Shown in pieces: positions 20,586 to 28,993 of a stretch of DNA of 64,000 nucleotides. The notes beneath the pieces are model-generated. The model saw nothing but the letters and a program-made list of their open reading frames with translations, was not told the origin of the DNA and made no database searches. Where the stretch lies: NCBI GenBank assembly GCA_002894665.1, contig NCRB01000004.1, positions 1 through 64,000 on the forward strand. Direction: 5' to 3'. The stretch's first letter is position 1. Each line of letters begins with the position of its first letter. Source of the stretch: Salinivenus iranica. GTDB taxonomy: Bacteria > Bacteroidota > Rhodothermia > Rhodothermales > Salinibacteraceae. The position numbers and the translations under genes are program-made.

Positions 20586-21827
20586 TCAGGACTCCGGGCG
20601 CACGTCGACCCAGACGGGAAAGTGGTCGCTGGCCGGGGGCGCGCTGGTGTCCCGCTCGGTCGGTCGCCACACGCCGCTATCGTCCACCGACAGGCCCTCG
20701 GACGGCAGCACGTAGTCGATGCGCCCGCCCCATCGCGCAGTCGCGTCCGGTGTGAGATCGGGGAAGGCGTTCATGCCCGCGGAGGCGGCCGTGGGCACCA
20801 CGTCGCCCTGCGTGCGGGGATGGTCGAGGAGCGACCGCACGGCGTCCCGAAAGCGGCTCTCCTCGTCGGGATCTGCGTTCAGGTCGCCCATCACCACGAA
20901 CCGGGCGTCGGCGTGCAGTCCGCCCACCTGCCCCGAATCGTCCTCGATGTAGGAGTTCCCACTCAGGTAATCGGCCCAGAGCCGGATCTCGTCGTGGTTG
21001 CGGCGATCGTTGCGCTGGGCCACGCCGTCGAAGCCCGGCGGGGTCGGATGGCTGGCCAGCAGGTGCAGGACGGAGCCGTCCGGCAGGCGCACCGGCACGT
21101 CCCAGTGGCTCTTCGAGGAGAGGCGCATCTCGTCCCATTCCGCCTCCGAATACCACGGCTCGCCCGTGGTGGAATCAATCGGCACCGCGGCATCGGGCAT
21201 CGCGGACCACTCCAGGAGGCGGAAGGTGCGAATCGAGTCGCGAAGCACCGTGAGGTCGTCCCGCACAAACAGCGCCATGCCGTACTGGCCGGGGAAAGTG
21301 CCAAAGCCCCAGGCGTCGTTGCCGTAGGCTCGGCCGGCGTCGGTTTGCGAGGCGACACTGCCATCTTCGGGCGGCGCGGGCACCTCCGGGACCGTCGAGA
21401 CGACCCGCCCGTCGTTGTTCAGGTCGAACCCACTGGGAATCCCCGTATTCACGGGCAGCATGACCGGCTGGTAGGTGATGCCCTCCACCGAGTCGGCCTG
21501 CGGGGAGGACAGGTAGTGGTGCACGAATCGCTGTGCGTTGTGCCCCTCCGGATCGCCGGCCCGGTAGCCTGGATCGCCCGGCTGGTCGTACGTCATCTCG
21601 TTGACGAGCAGGACATCGGGCCGGAGCGACTGAATCTGGGCCGCGGCCGCCTGCAGTCGTGGGTGGTCGCGCCGGCGAAGATCCGCCGTGCGAACGTCCT
21701 CAATGTTGTACGTCATCACCCGAACGGGATCTGCCGCCCCCTCCTCTTGCTCCCCACATCCGAACACCAGCCCCACCGTCACCAGAACCGCGAGAAGTCT
21801 TGCACTGCCCGACAACCAATCATTCAT
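20586..21827 (-). CDS. Endonuclease/exonuclease/phosphatase-fold lipoprotein
   Basis: 413 residues. A lipobox (VGLVFGC, Cys24) makes it a secreted lipoprotein. The EEP fold is shown by MTYNIEDVR, VLLVNEMTYDQP (metal Glu), LLASHPTPPGFDG, RFVVMGDLNADPDE (catalytic Asp-x-Asn) and the C-terminal ASDHFPVWVDV (catalytic His). Members act on nucleic acids or phosphodiesters. Outside the cytoplasm, a nuclease or phosphodiesterase that scavenges phosphate is plausible but not shown. Divergent from the Bor-like genes across a 132-bp AT-rich gap. Confidence 0.87.
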   Translation of the reverse strand: MNDWLSGSARLLAVLVTVGLVFGCGEQEEGAADPVRVMTYNIEDVRTADLRRRDHPRLQAAAAQIQSLRPDVLLVNEMTYDQPGDPGYRAGDPEGHNAQRFVHHYLSSPQADSVEGITYQPVMLPVNTGIPSGFDLNNDGRVVSTVPEVPAPPEDGSVASQTDAGRAYGNDAWGFGTFPGQYGMALFVRDDLTVLRDSIRTFRLLEWSAMPDAAVPIDSTTGEPWYSEAEWDEMRLSSKSHWDVPVRLPDGSVLHLLASHPTPPGFDGVAQRNDRRNHDEIRLWADYLSGNSYIEDDSGQVGGLHADARFVVMGDLNADPDEESRFRDAVRSLLDHPRTQGDVVPTAASAGMNAFPDLTPDATARWGGRIDYVLPSEGLSVDDSGVWRPTERDTSAPPASDHFPVWVDVRPES

Positions 21828-21959
21828 GTCAATACCGACAGAGTGAGAAACGACACGACGCTGTAATTTATCAACATAGCCTTTACACTTTGCGAACTAT
21901 CTTCTTCCCTTTGACCAAGCTCTATCTTCACTGATTCCTCAACTCGTCTTCCTGCCCCC

Positions 21960-22361
21960 ATGTCCCGTCTCAGCAAACGGATCCCAACCGTCGCCCTTCT
22001 GGTAGGTCTCTGCCTGCTCGTCTCCGGGTGTCTTAAGACGCAAATCGTCACGGATCGGACGGCCTCGGGCGAGAAGGCCGAGCTGCTGTGGGCCCATGGG
22101 TTCGTCAACGGCCTGGTGCCCCCCGTCAACGCGCCCCTGGACGCAGCACCGGTGTGTGGCGAAGCGGGCGTGTCGGAGGTCTATTTCCGACAAACGTTCG
22201 TCCAGTGGGTTGCCCAGGGGCTCACCAGTAACCTCTATGCCCCACAGCGCTTTACGGCAACCTGCGCCCAGGGCGGCATGTCGGCGACCGTTCTGCCTCC
22301 GATCGATCTCCCCGAGCGTGCGTCCGGGGGCGCCCCTCCGGCGTCCGCAGCCACAAAATAG
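21960..22361 (+). CDS. Bor-like lipoprotein 1
   Basis: 133 residues with signal and lipobox (LCLLVSGC, Cys at about 22). The mature part shows the Bor/Iss pattern: AHGFVNGLVPP, then a Cys-containing segment VCGEAGVSEVYFRQTF, then LTSNLYAPQRFTATCAQ. In lambda Bor the equivalent is ICGG...QTFVNG...GIYTP...VYC, with two conserved cysteines that could form a disulfide. Bor and Iss are outer-membrane lipoproteins tied to serum survival in enterobacteria; a halophile must use the fold otherwise. A paralogue follows 55 bases downstream. Confidence 0.72.
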   Translation: MSRLSKRIPTVALLVGLCLLVSGCLKTQIVTDRTASGEKAELLWAHGFVNGLVPPVNAPLDAAPVCGEAGVSEVYFRQTFVQWVAQGLTSNLYAPQRFTATCAQGGMSATVLPPIDLPERASGGAPPASAATK

Positions 22362-22416
22362 CCGTCGGCGGGCGCCTTGTCACATCCCGATTCGCTCACT
22401 ACACGCCTTCGTTCTC

Positions 22417-22845
22417 ATGCGATCTCTTGTCCCCGCTCTTCTCGCCTGCTGCCTTCTCCTCACCGGTTGTTATCAGGCCCAGATGACCACCGGCCGGGAG
22501 GCGTCGAACACGGTCGTCGAAAAGAAGTGGGCCCCCGCGTACCTCTACGGCCTCGTGCCGGCCCGCGTCGATGTCTCCGATGAGTGCACAAACGGAATCG
22601 CGACGGCGGAGCGCAAGATGTCCTTTCTGAACATGCTCGTCAGCGGGCTTACGCTCAGCATCTACTCCCCGCAGTCCGTGACCGTAACCTGCGCCGGCGG
22701 AAGCATGTCCGCCCACACGCCCCCAGCAGACGCGCAGCGTCTCCCCGGCCCCCCCGCGGACGATGCGGACGCCGGGCGACGGGCCGCGGCGCGCCAGTCG
22801 CTCTTCTTGCAGGAGGCCGTGCCGGGTCGCGTCCAGTCCGAATAG
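22417..22845 (+). CDS. Bor-like lipoprotein 2 (tandem paralogue)
   Basis: 142 residues from ATG 22417. The lipobox is LLLTGC, and the same layout as the upstream gene follows: YLYGLVPARVDVSDEC, FLNMLVSGLTLSIYSPQSVTVTC. The two Cys and the L-x-IYSPQ motif align with the first copy, so this is a diverged tandem duplicate. Its C-terminal 45 residues are an extra Asp/Ala/Pro-rich tail absent from copy 1. Convergent with hisS. A longer upstream frame is translated noise through copy 1. Confidence 0.72.
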   Translation: MRSLVPALLACCLLLTGCYQAQMTTGREASNTVVEKKWAPAYLYGLVPARVDVSDECTNGIATAERKMSFLNMLVSGLTLSIYSPQSVTVTCAGGSMSAHTPPADAQRLPGPPADDADAGRRAAARQSLFLQEAVPGRVQSE

Positions 22846-22894
22846 GTCCTTTCTAGGGGGGCATGCTGCTGGTGCCCCAGCGATGTGGGCGCTC

Positions 22895-24208
22895 TTAGGC
22901 CGCCCCCTCCGCATCGACCTGTGCGGTCAGGTGCTCCACGAGGTCGGCAAACGGAACCTCCGTCTGCTCCCCGCTCGCCATTTCCTTCACCGTGGCGGCC
23001 TCGGCCTCGAGTTCGTTGTCGCCGATGATGAGCGTGTAGGGGGCCGCCTGGCGGTTGGCTTCCTTCATCTGCGCCTTGAGGGAGCGCCCCTTCAGGTCGT
23101 GGGCCACATGCAGGCCCGCGTCGCGGAGGGCCTGTGTGGTGCGAAAGACCCACCGCTCGGCGGCCTCGCCCAGGGCGGCAATGAACACATCGGGACGGGG
23201 CACGCGCGGGCGCTCGGTGCCCGCGGCGTCGAGGACCAGGAAGAGGCGCTCCATCCCGGCCGCAAACCCGACGGCGGGGACCGGCGCGTCGCTCCCCAGC
23301 ACCTCGGCTAGCCGGTCGTAGCGCCCGCCCCCGGCCAGGGCGCTCTGGGCCCCGAGGGCCGCGCTTTCGAGTTCAAAGGTGGTCTCGGTGTAATAGTCGA
23401 GGCCGCGGACGAGGAACGGATCCTCCTCGTAGTCCACCCCCAGGTCGGCCAGCAAGCCCTTCACGCGGTCGTAGTGCGCCAGGCTGTCGTCGCCGACGAA
23501 GTCGATCAGCTGGGGCGCTCCCTGCAGGATGTTCTGTTCGTGCTCCAGCTTCGTGTCGAGGACGCGGAGGGGGTTGCGCTCCAGGCGGCGCCGGCTGGTG
23601 TCCGACAGTTCGTCTTCGTAGGTCTGGAGGTAGTCGCGCAGGGCCGCCACGTACTCCTCGCGACGCTCGGGCGTGCCCAAGGTGTTGAGGCGGAGGCGCG
23701 TTTCAGGAATGCCGAGGGCCTCGTAGATTGCCATCATAGAGGCAATGGTTTCGGCATCGGCCCGGGCATCGTCGGTACCGATGACCTCGACCCCGAACTG
23801 GTGAAACTGTCGGTAGCGCCCCTTCTGCGGCTGCTCGGCCCGGAAGCACGGCCCAACGTAGTACAGCTTCTGCACGCCGCCGCGCTGATCGAGATGGTGC
23901 TGGAGAAAGGACCGCATCACGGGCGCCGTCACCTCCGGCCGGAGCACGTACTGCGTGCCCGATCGCTCGAACGCGAACATCTCCTTCTGCACGATGTCGG
24001 TGGCCTCCCCTACGCCCCGCGCCACGAGCTCTGTGGGCTCCAGCACGGGCGTACGGATCTCGTCGAAATTGTGGCGCTCCAGGACCTCGCGCACGGTGGC
24101 TTCCACAAAGCGCCACTCCGCACTGGCGGCGACGCGGGTGTCCCCGTCGTCGGTATACGGGTCCGGCAGGATGTCGAAGGTGCCCTTGATGTTTTGAAAA
24201 GTACTCAC
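22895..24208 (-). CDS. hisS: Histidyl-tRNA synthetase
   Basis: 437 residues. Class II catalytic core: motif 1 region (IRTPVLEPTELVARGVGE), motif 2 (GPCFRAEQPQKGRYRQFHQF), and the HisRS signatures LVRGLDYYTETTFE and LAGGGRYDRLAEVLG. The C-terminal anticodon-binding domain contains VFIAALGEAAERWVF and LIIGDNELEAEA. Attaches histidine to tRNA-His in the cytoplasm; essential and single-copy in most genomes. The start ATG at 24208 (MSTFQNIKGTFDILPD) fits the usual N-terminus. A ptsN-like gene lies upstream on the same strand after 39 bp. Confidence 0.97.
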   Translation of the reverse strand: MSTFQNIKGTFDILPDPYTDDGDTRVAASAEWRFVEATVREVLERHNFDEIRTPVLEPTELVARGVGEATDIVQKEMFAFERSGTQYVLRPEVTAPVMRSFLQHHLDQRGGVQKLYYVGPCFRAEQPQKGRYRQFHQFGVEVIGTDDARADAETIASMMAIYEALGIPETRLRLNTLGTPERREEYVAALRDYLQTYEDELSDTSRRRLERNPLRVLDTKLEHEQNILQGAPQLIDFVGDDSLAHYDRVKGLLADLGVDYEEDPFLVRGLDYYTETTFELESAALGAQSALAGGGRYDRLAEVLGSDAPVPAVGFAAGMERLFLVLDAAGTERPRVPRPDVFIAALGEAAERWVFRTTQALRDAGLHVAHDLKGRSLKAQMKEANRQAAPYTLIIGDNELEAEAATVKEMASGEQTEVPFADLVEHLTAQVDAEGAA

Positions 24209-24247
24209 GGATCGGTCGGTTGATGGGTCGAACAGATGTACGGGACG

Positions 24248-24733
24248 CTACCCGCGCAGGGCCGTCTCGCCTTCACGAAGGGTCTCGATGATGGATTCCG
24301 GAGTGTCGGCCCCGAGGAGACGCTCCCGAAAGCCGTCGCGGCTGACGAGACGGGAAATGCGGCCCAGAATTTTGATGTGTTGGGACTTGTGATCTTCGGG
24401 CCCGACCAGCAGAAGCACCAGCCGCACCGGCGTGTCGTCGATGGCCCCGAACTCGATCGGCTCGGCGGTCGTGGCGAACGACGCGACGGTTTCTGTGGCC
24501 GCCGACGTTTTGGCGTGCGGGAGGCCCAGCCCCTTCCCGACCCCGGTGGACATCATCTCCTCTCGCTCGAAGATGGCGGTGCGCACCGACTCCAGGTGGT
24601 CGATGCCTTCGTGCCCCTCCAGTAGATCCACGAGGGCATCAATCACGGCTGTCTTTGAGGTGCCGGGCAGCCCCAACCGGATGCGCTCGGGGCTCAGGAG
24701 TTGATTGATTTCCGTGATCTGCGTCGGCGACAT
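24248..24733 (-). CDS. PTS IIA (PtsN/fructose-type) regulatory protein
   Basis: 161 residues from MSPTQITEINQLL (24733); an in-frame extension to 24949 is not family-like. Shows the EIIA-Fru/Ntr fold with GVGKGLGLPHAKT (phosphorylatable His73) and VRLVLLLVGPEDHKSQHIK. PtsN-type proteins take phosphate from a PTS chain and regulate potassium and nitrogen-linked processes rather than carrying sugar. No EI, HPr or sugar permease is visible here. Lies 39 bp upstream of hisS on the same strand. Confidence 0.88.
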   Translation of the reverse strand: MSPTQITEINQLLSPERIRLGLPGTSKTAVIDALVDLLEGHEGIDHLESVRTAIFEREEMMSTGVGKGLGLPHAKTSAATETVASFATTAEPIEFGAIDDTPVRLVLLLVGPEDHKSQHIKILGRISRLVSRDGFRERLLGADTPESIIETLREGETALRG

Positions 24734-24868
24734 CCCTCGGACAATTCGATGATGAGGCGCAGCGGCGGGCGGGAATCTTCGAATTCTAGAAAGGGCGAAC
24801 GGTCCCGTAAAGCCAGGTGTTCGCCGGCAGCCGCTTTTGAAGCAGATTGCACGGAGCCCCGTCCCCCC

Positions 24869-25398
24869 TAGGGCTCCGTCAAGATCGTGGGCCTGCCGTC
24901 CGACGACAACGTCGACTCGCTCCAGGAGCGCATTGACACCCTCTCCCACGCCTTCCGCGACCGGGGCGTGTTTGCGTCCGCCACGGTCATCGACGCCAGC
25001 GGCAGACCATCAACGTCTGGATCCACGACCGGAGTCCCGACTGGCGCCTGTCACTGGAGATCGGCAACCTCGACCTGGCGCTTCTCAGCGGATACAAGCT
25101 CTCCCAGAACTGGGACGCCCAGCTTCGGCTCGTCACGGCGCTCCGCGACCCGGACGAGGAGGCGAAGGCCCGCGACTTTCTGGCGAAGCTGATCGACCTC
25201 GGCCGCTTCTCCAACGCCACGGCCACGGTGGGGACGGTGCCCTTCTCAGACTACATTCGGCGGGCCCCGCAGGCCGACCTCAACATCTTCGGCCTTCAGC
25301 CGGAGCCGGATTTTGAGGTCATCCGGCGGCTGGTGGATGCGACGGACTCCACCTGCATGTTTGTGCGCGACTCGGGGCGAGAGTCCGCCCTGGCGTAG
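24869..25398 (+). pseudogene. 3' remnant of an SLC12/Na-K-Cl cotransporter-like gene, frameshifted
   Basis: The first visible frame (from 24881) reads KIVGLPSDDNVDSLQERID and on to ATVIDAS. Near 25000 the reading moves to another frame (from 25003) as QTINVWIHDRSPDWRLSLE and continues to a stop at 25398. The closing part DLNIFGLQPEPDFEVIRRLV and STCMFVRDSGRESALA resembles the cytoplasmic C-terminus of bacterial SLC12-type (amino acid/cation-chloride) permeases. All membrane helices are missing. 5' truncation plus a one-base indel mark it as a relic; no start codon or promoter is evident. Family call from recalled motifs. Confidence 0.65.
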
Positions 25399-25403
25399 CC
25401 GCT

Positions 25404-26213
25404 TCAGCCGCGGCCCTGCGCCTCCGGGGCTCGTTCAAAACGAGTCACCCCGTCGCGCACGAAGCGGGCCTCCTCCGACACGAACCGGCGCTCCTCGACC
25501 GCAACGGCTTCGCGGTCGATGGTGATCCGGTTGTAAAAGTTGACGGCGCCGGTCGGCTCCCGCCAGCGATTGCTGGTGGCCGTGCCGGCACTCGCCACCA
25601 CCAGGCGGTGCCGCTGTACGGTCAGCGTTTCGACGTGCGAGACGTGGAGGTGTCCGCATAGAATGAGGTCGACCCCCATCGCCGCCGCCGTATCGAGCGT
25701 CTTGCGAGCCTGGCGGGCCACGTCGTGCCGCCCCACCGACTGGATCTTGGTCAGGTGGTGGTGAAGGACGAGCACACGCGCCGCGGCGGCGGGCACCCCG
25801 GCAAAGTACTCCCGAATGGCGGCCCGGTCCCCGTCGGTGATGCGTCCGCCCTTGATCGTGGCGCCGTGGGCCGTGGCGATGCCGAGCACCGCTACCCCGT
25901 CGGCCTCGAACGAGGGGGCGAGGTTCTCCGTGATGGCCCGCTTGTATCGGCGGAGGGGCGTCCACAGCCGCCGGACGGGACGCCACCACGGGTAGACGTC
26001 GTGGTTGCCCGGCACGACGAGCGTCGGGGGCACAATGGCGGCCAATAGCTCTTGTGCCGCGGCAAACTCTCGCGGCCGGGCCCGCTGGGTAAGATCGCCG
26101 CTCAGCACCACCAGGTCGACGTCCGGGGCGTTGGCCTCCTCCACCAGCGCCTCAACAATGTCGGGGTGCGCGATGCGGCCGAAGTGGAGGTCGGAGATGT
26201 GGGCAATGGTCAT
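25404..26213 (-). CDS. Calcineurin-like metallophosphoesterase
   Basis: 269 residues with the full dinuclear metal site set: ISDLHFGRI, VVLSGDLTQ, VVPGNHDVY, VLVLHHHL and LILCGHLHVSH. No signal peptide, so cytoplasmic; related to Icc/CpdA-like and YkuE-like phosphodiesterases. Substrate not determinable (cyclic nucleotide, UDP-sugar lipid or other). It lies 213 bp downstream of the E2 gene on the same strand, with a heptad inverted repeat in that spacer, so it may be the last gene of the pdh transcript or have its own promoter. Confidence 0.88.
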   Translation of the reverse strand: MTIAHISDLHFGRIAHPDIVEALVEEANAPDVDLVVLSGDLTQRARPREFAAAQELLAAIVPPTLVVPGNHDVYPWWRPVRRLWTPLRRYKRAITENLAPSFEADGVAVLGIATAHGATIKGGRITDGDRAAIREYFAGVPAAAARVLVLHHHLTKIQSVGRHDVARQARKTLDTAAAMGVDLILCGHLHVSHVETLTVQRHRLVVASAGTATSNRWREPTGAVNFYNRITIDREAVAVEERRFVSEEARFVRDGVTRFERAPEAQGRG

Positions 26214-26292
26214 AGGGACGGCTACTCGAGCGGAATCAGTTCCCGTCTGGAGGAGCCCTCACGCTACACAGACTGCTTCCGACCGAGGGATC

Positions 26293-26368
26293 GTATTGTG
26301 TATTCCGTATTGCGTATTTCGGACGCCGTTAGTCGGACGGATACGCAACACGAAATACGGAATCTCGC
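26293..26368. repeat. Heptad-built inverted repeat (element B) between pdhC and the metallophosphoesterase gene
   Basis: Left arm 26293-26320 is four consecutive 7-base units, each GTATT followed by two variable bases. The right arm (about 26339-26367), read on the minus strand, contains the same kind of unit (GTATTTC, GTGTTGC). The AT-rich arms contrast with the GC-rich surroundings and flank an 18-base centre. Confidence 0.75.
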
Positions 26369-26426
26369 TTTCGTCAGGCAGCAAGGCCTCCGATGGCGCC
26401 CTCCCCACATCTGTGGAGCTACGCTG

Positions 26427-27812
26427 CTACAGAAGAAGATTCATCGGCTCCTCCAGGTACGACCGGACGCTGTCGAGGAACTGGGCCCCGGTCGCGCCGT
26501 CGACGACGCGGTGGTCGCAGGAGAGGGTCACCTTCATGCGCTTGCCGGGCACCACCTCGCCGTCCTCCACGACGGGCGTGTCGCGGATCTCGCCGATCGC
26601 CAGGATGGCCGAGTTGGGCGGGTTGATGATAGCGGTAAACTCCTCAATGCCGAACATGCCGAGGTTGCTCGTGGTGAAGGTCGCCCCCTCGAACTCCTCC
26701 GGCTCCAGGTCGCGGCTCCGGGCGCGCTCCGCCAGCTCCCGCGTCTCCCGCGCAATTTCTGTGAGGCCTTTGCGGTCCGCGTCGCGCACGACCGGCGTGA
26801 TGAGCCCCTCGTCGATCGCCACCGCGATGCCCATGTGCACGCGGTTGTATTTTCGGATTTCGCCCTCGTCGGGCAGGTACGCCGCATTCACGTACGGGTG
26901 ATCCTTCAGCGCCAGGGCGCAGGACTTCGTGATGAGGTCGTTGAAGGAGATCTTGGCCCGGCCCTGCTCCTCCGCCAGTTCGTTCAGGTCTTCGCGAAGC
27001 GCCACGGCGTCCTCCACGTCGATGTCGACGGTGAGGTAGAAGTGGGGGGCCGAGTATTTGCTCTGGGCCAGCCGCCGGGCAATGGTCTTGCGCATCTGCG
27101 AAATGTCTTCGCTCGCGTAGGGCGCCTCGTCGTCGGGCAGTTCGTAGGTGGGCGCCTCGGCGGTCGGCTGCGGGGCGGGCTCGGGCGCACGCTCCTCCCG
27201 TTCGGGGGGAGGCGCCGGCTCTCCTTCTTCGATGCGCGCCTCTACGTCGCGTCGCACAATGCGTCCCTCCGGCCCCGATCCGTCGACTCGGGCGAGATCG
27301 ACGTCGTGCTCCTGCGCAATGCGACGGGCCAGCGGCGACGCCTTGATGCGGCGGCCCTCCGCGTCGGTCCCCGCCGGCACCGGTTCGGGCGTCCGCTCGC
27401 GGAGCTGCCCGTCGCCGGACGGCTCCTCCACGACCTCCTCGGTGTCGGCCGACGGCTCCGTCGTGTCGGGGGTGTCCTCGGCCTCCTCCTCGGCCTCGTC
27501 AGTCGCCGCTTCCGCGTCGGCCGCGGCGGAGTCGTCCCCGTCCTCGCCACCGAGCAGGTCGGAGATGTCCTCGCCCTCCTCCCCAATCACGGCGATGAGC
27601 TGTCCGATGGGAACCGAGTCGCCCTCGTCTATCACCTTCTTGAGCAGAACCCCCTCGTCGAATGCCTCCAAGTCCATGGTGGCCTTGTCCGTCTCCACCT
27701 GCGCGAGAATGTCGCCCGCAGACACCTGGTCTCCCTCGTCCATCAGCCAGGCGGACAGAACGCCCTCTTCCATGGTGTCGCTCAGCTTGGGCATTTCGAT
27801 TGGCGTCGCCAT
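26427..27812 (-). CDS. pdhC: Pyruvate dehydrogenase E2, dihydrolipoamide acetyltransferase
   Basis: 461 residues. One lipoyl domain (residues 1-80) with lipoylated Lys43 in VETDKATMDLEA. A long acidic linker (about 85-145) rich in Glu, Asp and Ala precedes the E1/E3-binding domain (about 155-195, SPLARRIAQEHDVDLARVDG). The catalytic domain ends with the CoA-transferase signature SCDHRVVDGATGAQFLDSV. Transfers the acetyl group to CoA in the pyruvate dehydrogenase complex. Third in the order E1alpha, E1beta, E2. The unusually acidic linker is typical of halophile proteins. No E3 gene is in the window. Confidence 0.95.
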   Translation of the reverse strand: MATPIEMPKLSDTMEEGVLSAWLMDEGDQVSAGDILAQVETDKATMDLEAFDEGVLLKKVIDEGDSVPIGQLIAVIGEEGEDISDLLGGEDGDDSAAADAEAATDEAEEEAEDTPDTTEPSADTEEVVEEPSGDGQLRERTPEPVPAGTDAEGRRIKASPLARRIAQEHDVDLARVDGSGPEGRIVRRDVEARIEEGEPAPPPEREERAPEPAPQPTAEAPTYELPDDEAPYASEDISQMRKTIARRLAQSKYSAPHFYLTVDIDVEDAVALREDLNELAEEQGRAKISFNDLITKSCALALKDHPYVNAAYLPDEGEIRKYNRVHMGIAVAIDEGLITPVVRDADRKGLTEIARETRELAERARSRDLEPEEFEGATFTTSNLGMFGIEEFTAIINPPNSAILAIGEIRDTPVVEDGEVVPGKRMKVTLSCDHRVVDGATGAQFLDSVRSYLEEPMNLLL

Positions 27813-27817
27813 GTTAC

Positions 27818-27903
27818 GATTTTAGATTTTTGGGTTTGGATTTTCGAGAAGAAAAGCGGAGCTCTGAACTTCGGAGACCATCCAAAATCCAAAGTCCAAA
27901 ATC
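27818..27903. repeat. Heptad-built inverted repeat (element C) in the pdhB-pdhC spacer
   Basis: Left arm 27818-27845: four units of the type GATTTTN (third unit GGGTTTG). Right arm 27882-27902 on the plus strand: CCAAAAT, CCAAAGT, CCAAAAT, which reads as GATTTTG-type units on the minus strand. The arms end 5 bases from the pdhC start codon and run into the pdhB stop codon, so the element fills the whole 89-base spacer. Confidence 0.8.
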
Positions 27904-28885
27904 ATTTGGCGTACAGGACCTGCAGGCACTTGTCGACCGTTTCGTCAACGCCCGGCATGTACGCGTCCATGAGGTTGGGGGCGTAGGGGGCCGGCGTGTC
28001 GGGCGCCGTGACGCGCAGGATGGGGGCGTCGAGGTAGTCGAAGGCCCGATCCTGCACCTGGTGCGTGACCTCCGAGGCCACGCTCGCGAACGGATTGCTT
28101 TCGTCGATGACGACCAGGCGGTTGGTCTTCACCACCGACTCCACGATCGTCTCGATGTCGAGCGGCTTGATGGTGCGCGGGTCGATCACCTCGGCCTCGT
28201 AGCCCCGCTCCTCGAGCTCGTCGGCCGCGTCCATGGCGATGTGGTAGCTCTTGCTGTGCGCCACGATCGTCACGTCGTCGCCCTCGCGCGCCACGCGGGC
28301 CGACCCAATCGGGATCGTGTAATCCTCCGCGTCGCTGACCTCGTCCTTCATCCCGTACATCAGCTCACTCTCGAGGAAGACGACCGGATCGTCGTCGCGG
28401 ATGGCGGTCTTCAACAGCCCCTTTCCATCGTCAGGGATCGAGGGCGCAACCACCTTGAGGCCCGGGAAGGTGGAATAGAGCGCTTCGGTCGAGTTGGAGT
28501 GGGTGGCGCCAAGCTGCCCGGCCGCCCCGTTCGGTCCGCGAAAGACAATGGGGACCGTAAACTGGCCGCCCGACATGTACTGCATGTTCGGGGCGTTGTT
28601 AATGACCTGGTCGAACGCCACGAACGAGAAGTTAAACGTCATGAACTCGACGATGGGCCGCAGGCCGTTCATGGCCGCCCCGATGCCGAGTCCCGCAAAG
28701 CCGAGCTCACTAATCGGCGAGTCGATCACGCGGCGGGAGCCAAACTGATCGAGCATTCCTTTGCTCACCTTGTAGGCGCCGTCGTACTCGGCCACCTCCT
28801 CGCCAATGAGGAAGATGTCGTCGTCCCGTTCCATCTCCTCGGTCATCGCGGCGCGGAGCGCCTCGCGGAATTGCAGCGTAGCCAT
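27902..28885 (-). CDS. pdhB: Pyruvate dehydrogenase E1 component, beta subunit
   Basis: 327 residues from MATLQFREALRAAMTEEM (28885); 28 further in-frame residues upstream are repeat-derived leader. Transketolase-type pyrimidine domain with FLIGEEVAEYDGAYKVSKG and DSPISELGFAGLGIGAAMNG, then the C-terminal domain with VIDPRTIKPLDIETI. Forms the thiamine-diphosphate E1 heterotetramer with the upstream alpha subunit and decarboxylates pyruvate. Both flanking spacers hold heptad inverted repeats. Length matches the family. Confidence 0.96.
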   Translation of the reverse strand: MATLQFREALRAAMTEEMERDDDIFLIGEEVAEYDGAYKVSKGMLDQFGSRRVIDSPISELGFAGLGIGAAMNGLRPIVEFMTFNFSFVAFDQVINNAPNMQYMSGGQFTVPIVFRGPNGAAGQLGATHSNSTEALYSTFPGLKVVAPSIPDDGKGLLKTAIRDDDPVVFLESELMYGMKDEVSDAEDYTIPIGSARVAREGDDVTIVAHSKSYHIAMDAADELEERGYEAEVIDPRTIKPLDIETIVESVVKTNRLVVIDESNPFASVASEVTHQVQDRAFDYLDAPILRVTAPDTPAPYAPNLMDAYMPGVDETVDKCLQVLYAK

Positions 28886-28892
28886 GTCGTTC

Positions 28893-28992
28893 GAGTGTAG
28901 AATTTGGAGTTCGGAATGGACACATGAGCGGACCGGGAGCGGCCGTCGGGATCGCACGTCCTTCCGCAATCCCCCCTCCCACGTCCGCAGTC
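28893..28992. repeat. Heptad-built inward-facing repeats (element D) in the pdhA-pdhB spacer
   Basis: Left arm 28893-28920 is four 7-base units on the plus strand, each starting GA (GAGTGTA, GAATTTG, GAGTTCG, GAATGGA). Right arm 28958-28992 is five units that read on the minus strand as GACTGCG, GACGTGG, GAGGGGG, GATTGCG and GAAGGAC. The right arm ends 1 base from the pdhA stop codon and the left arm starts 7 bases from the pdhB ATG. The two arms share phase and the leading GA but not full complementarity. Confidence 0.65.
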
Positions 28993-28993
28993 G

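Noticed and set aside
26293-28992. Possible CRISPR array in the pdh region
   Set aside because: Units are 7 bases, adjacent without spacers, degenerate and in inverted arms; no cas genes are present.
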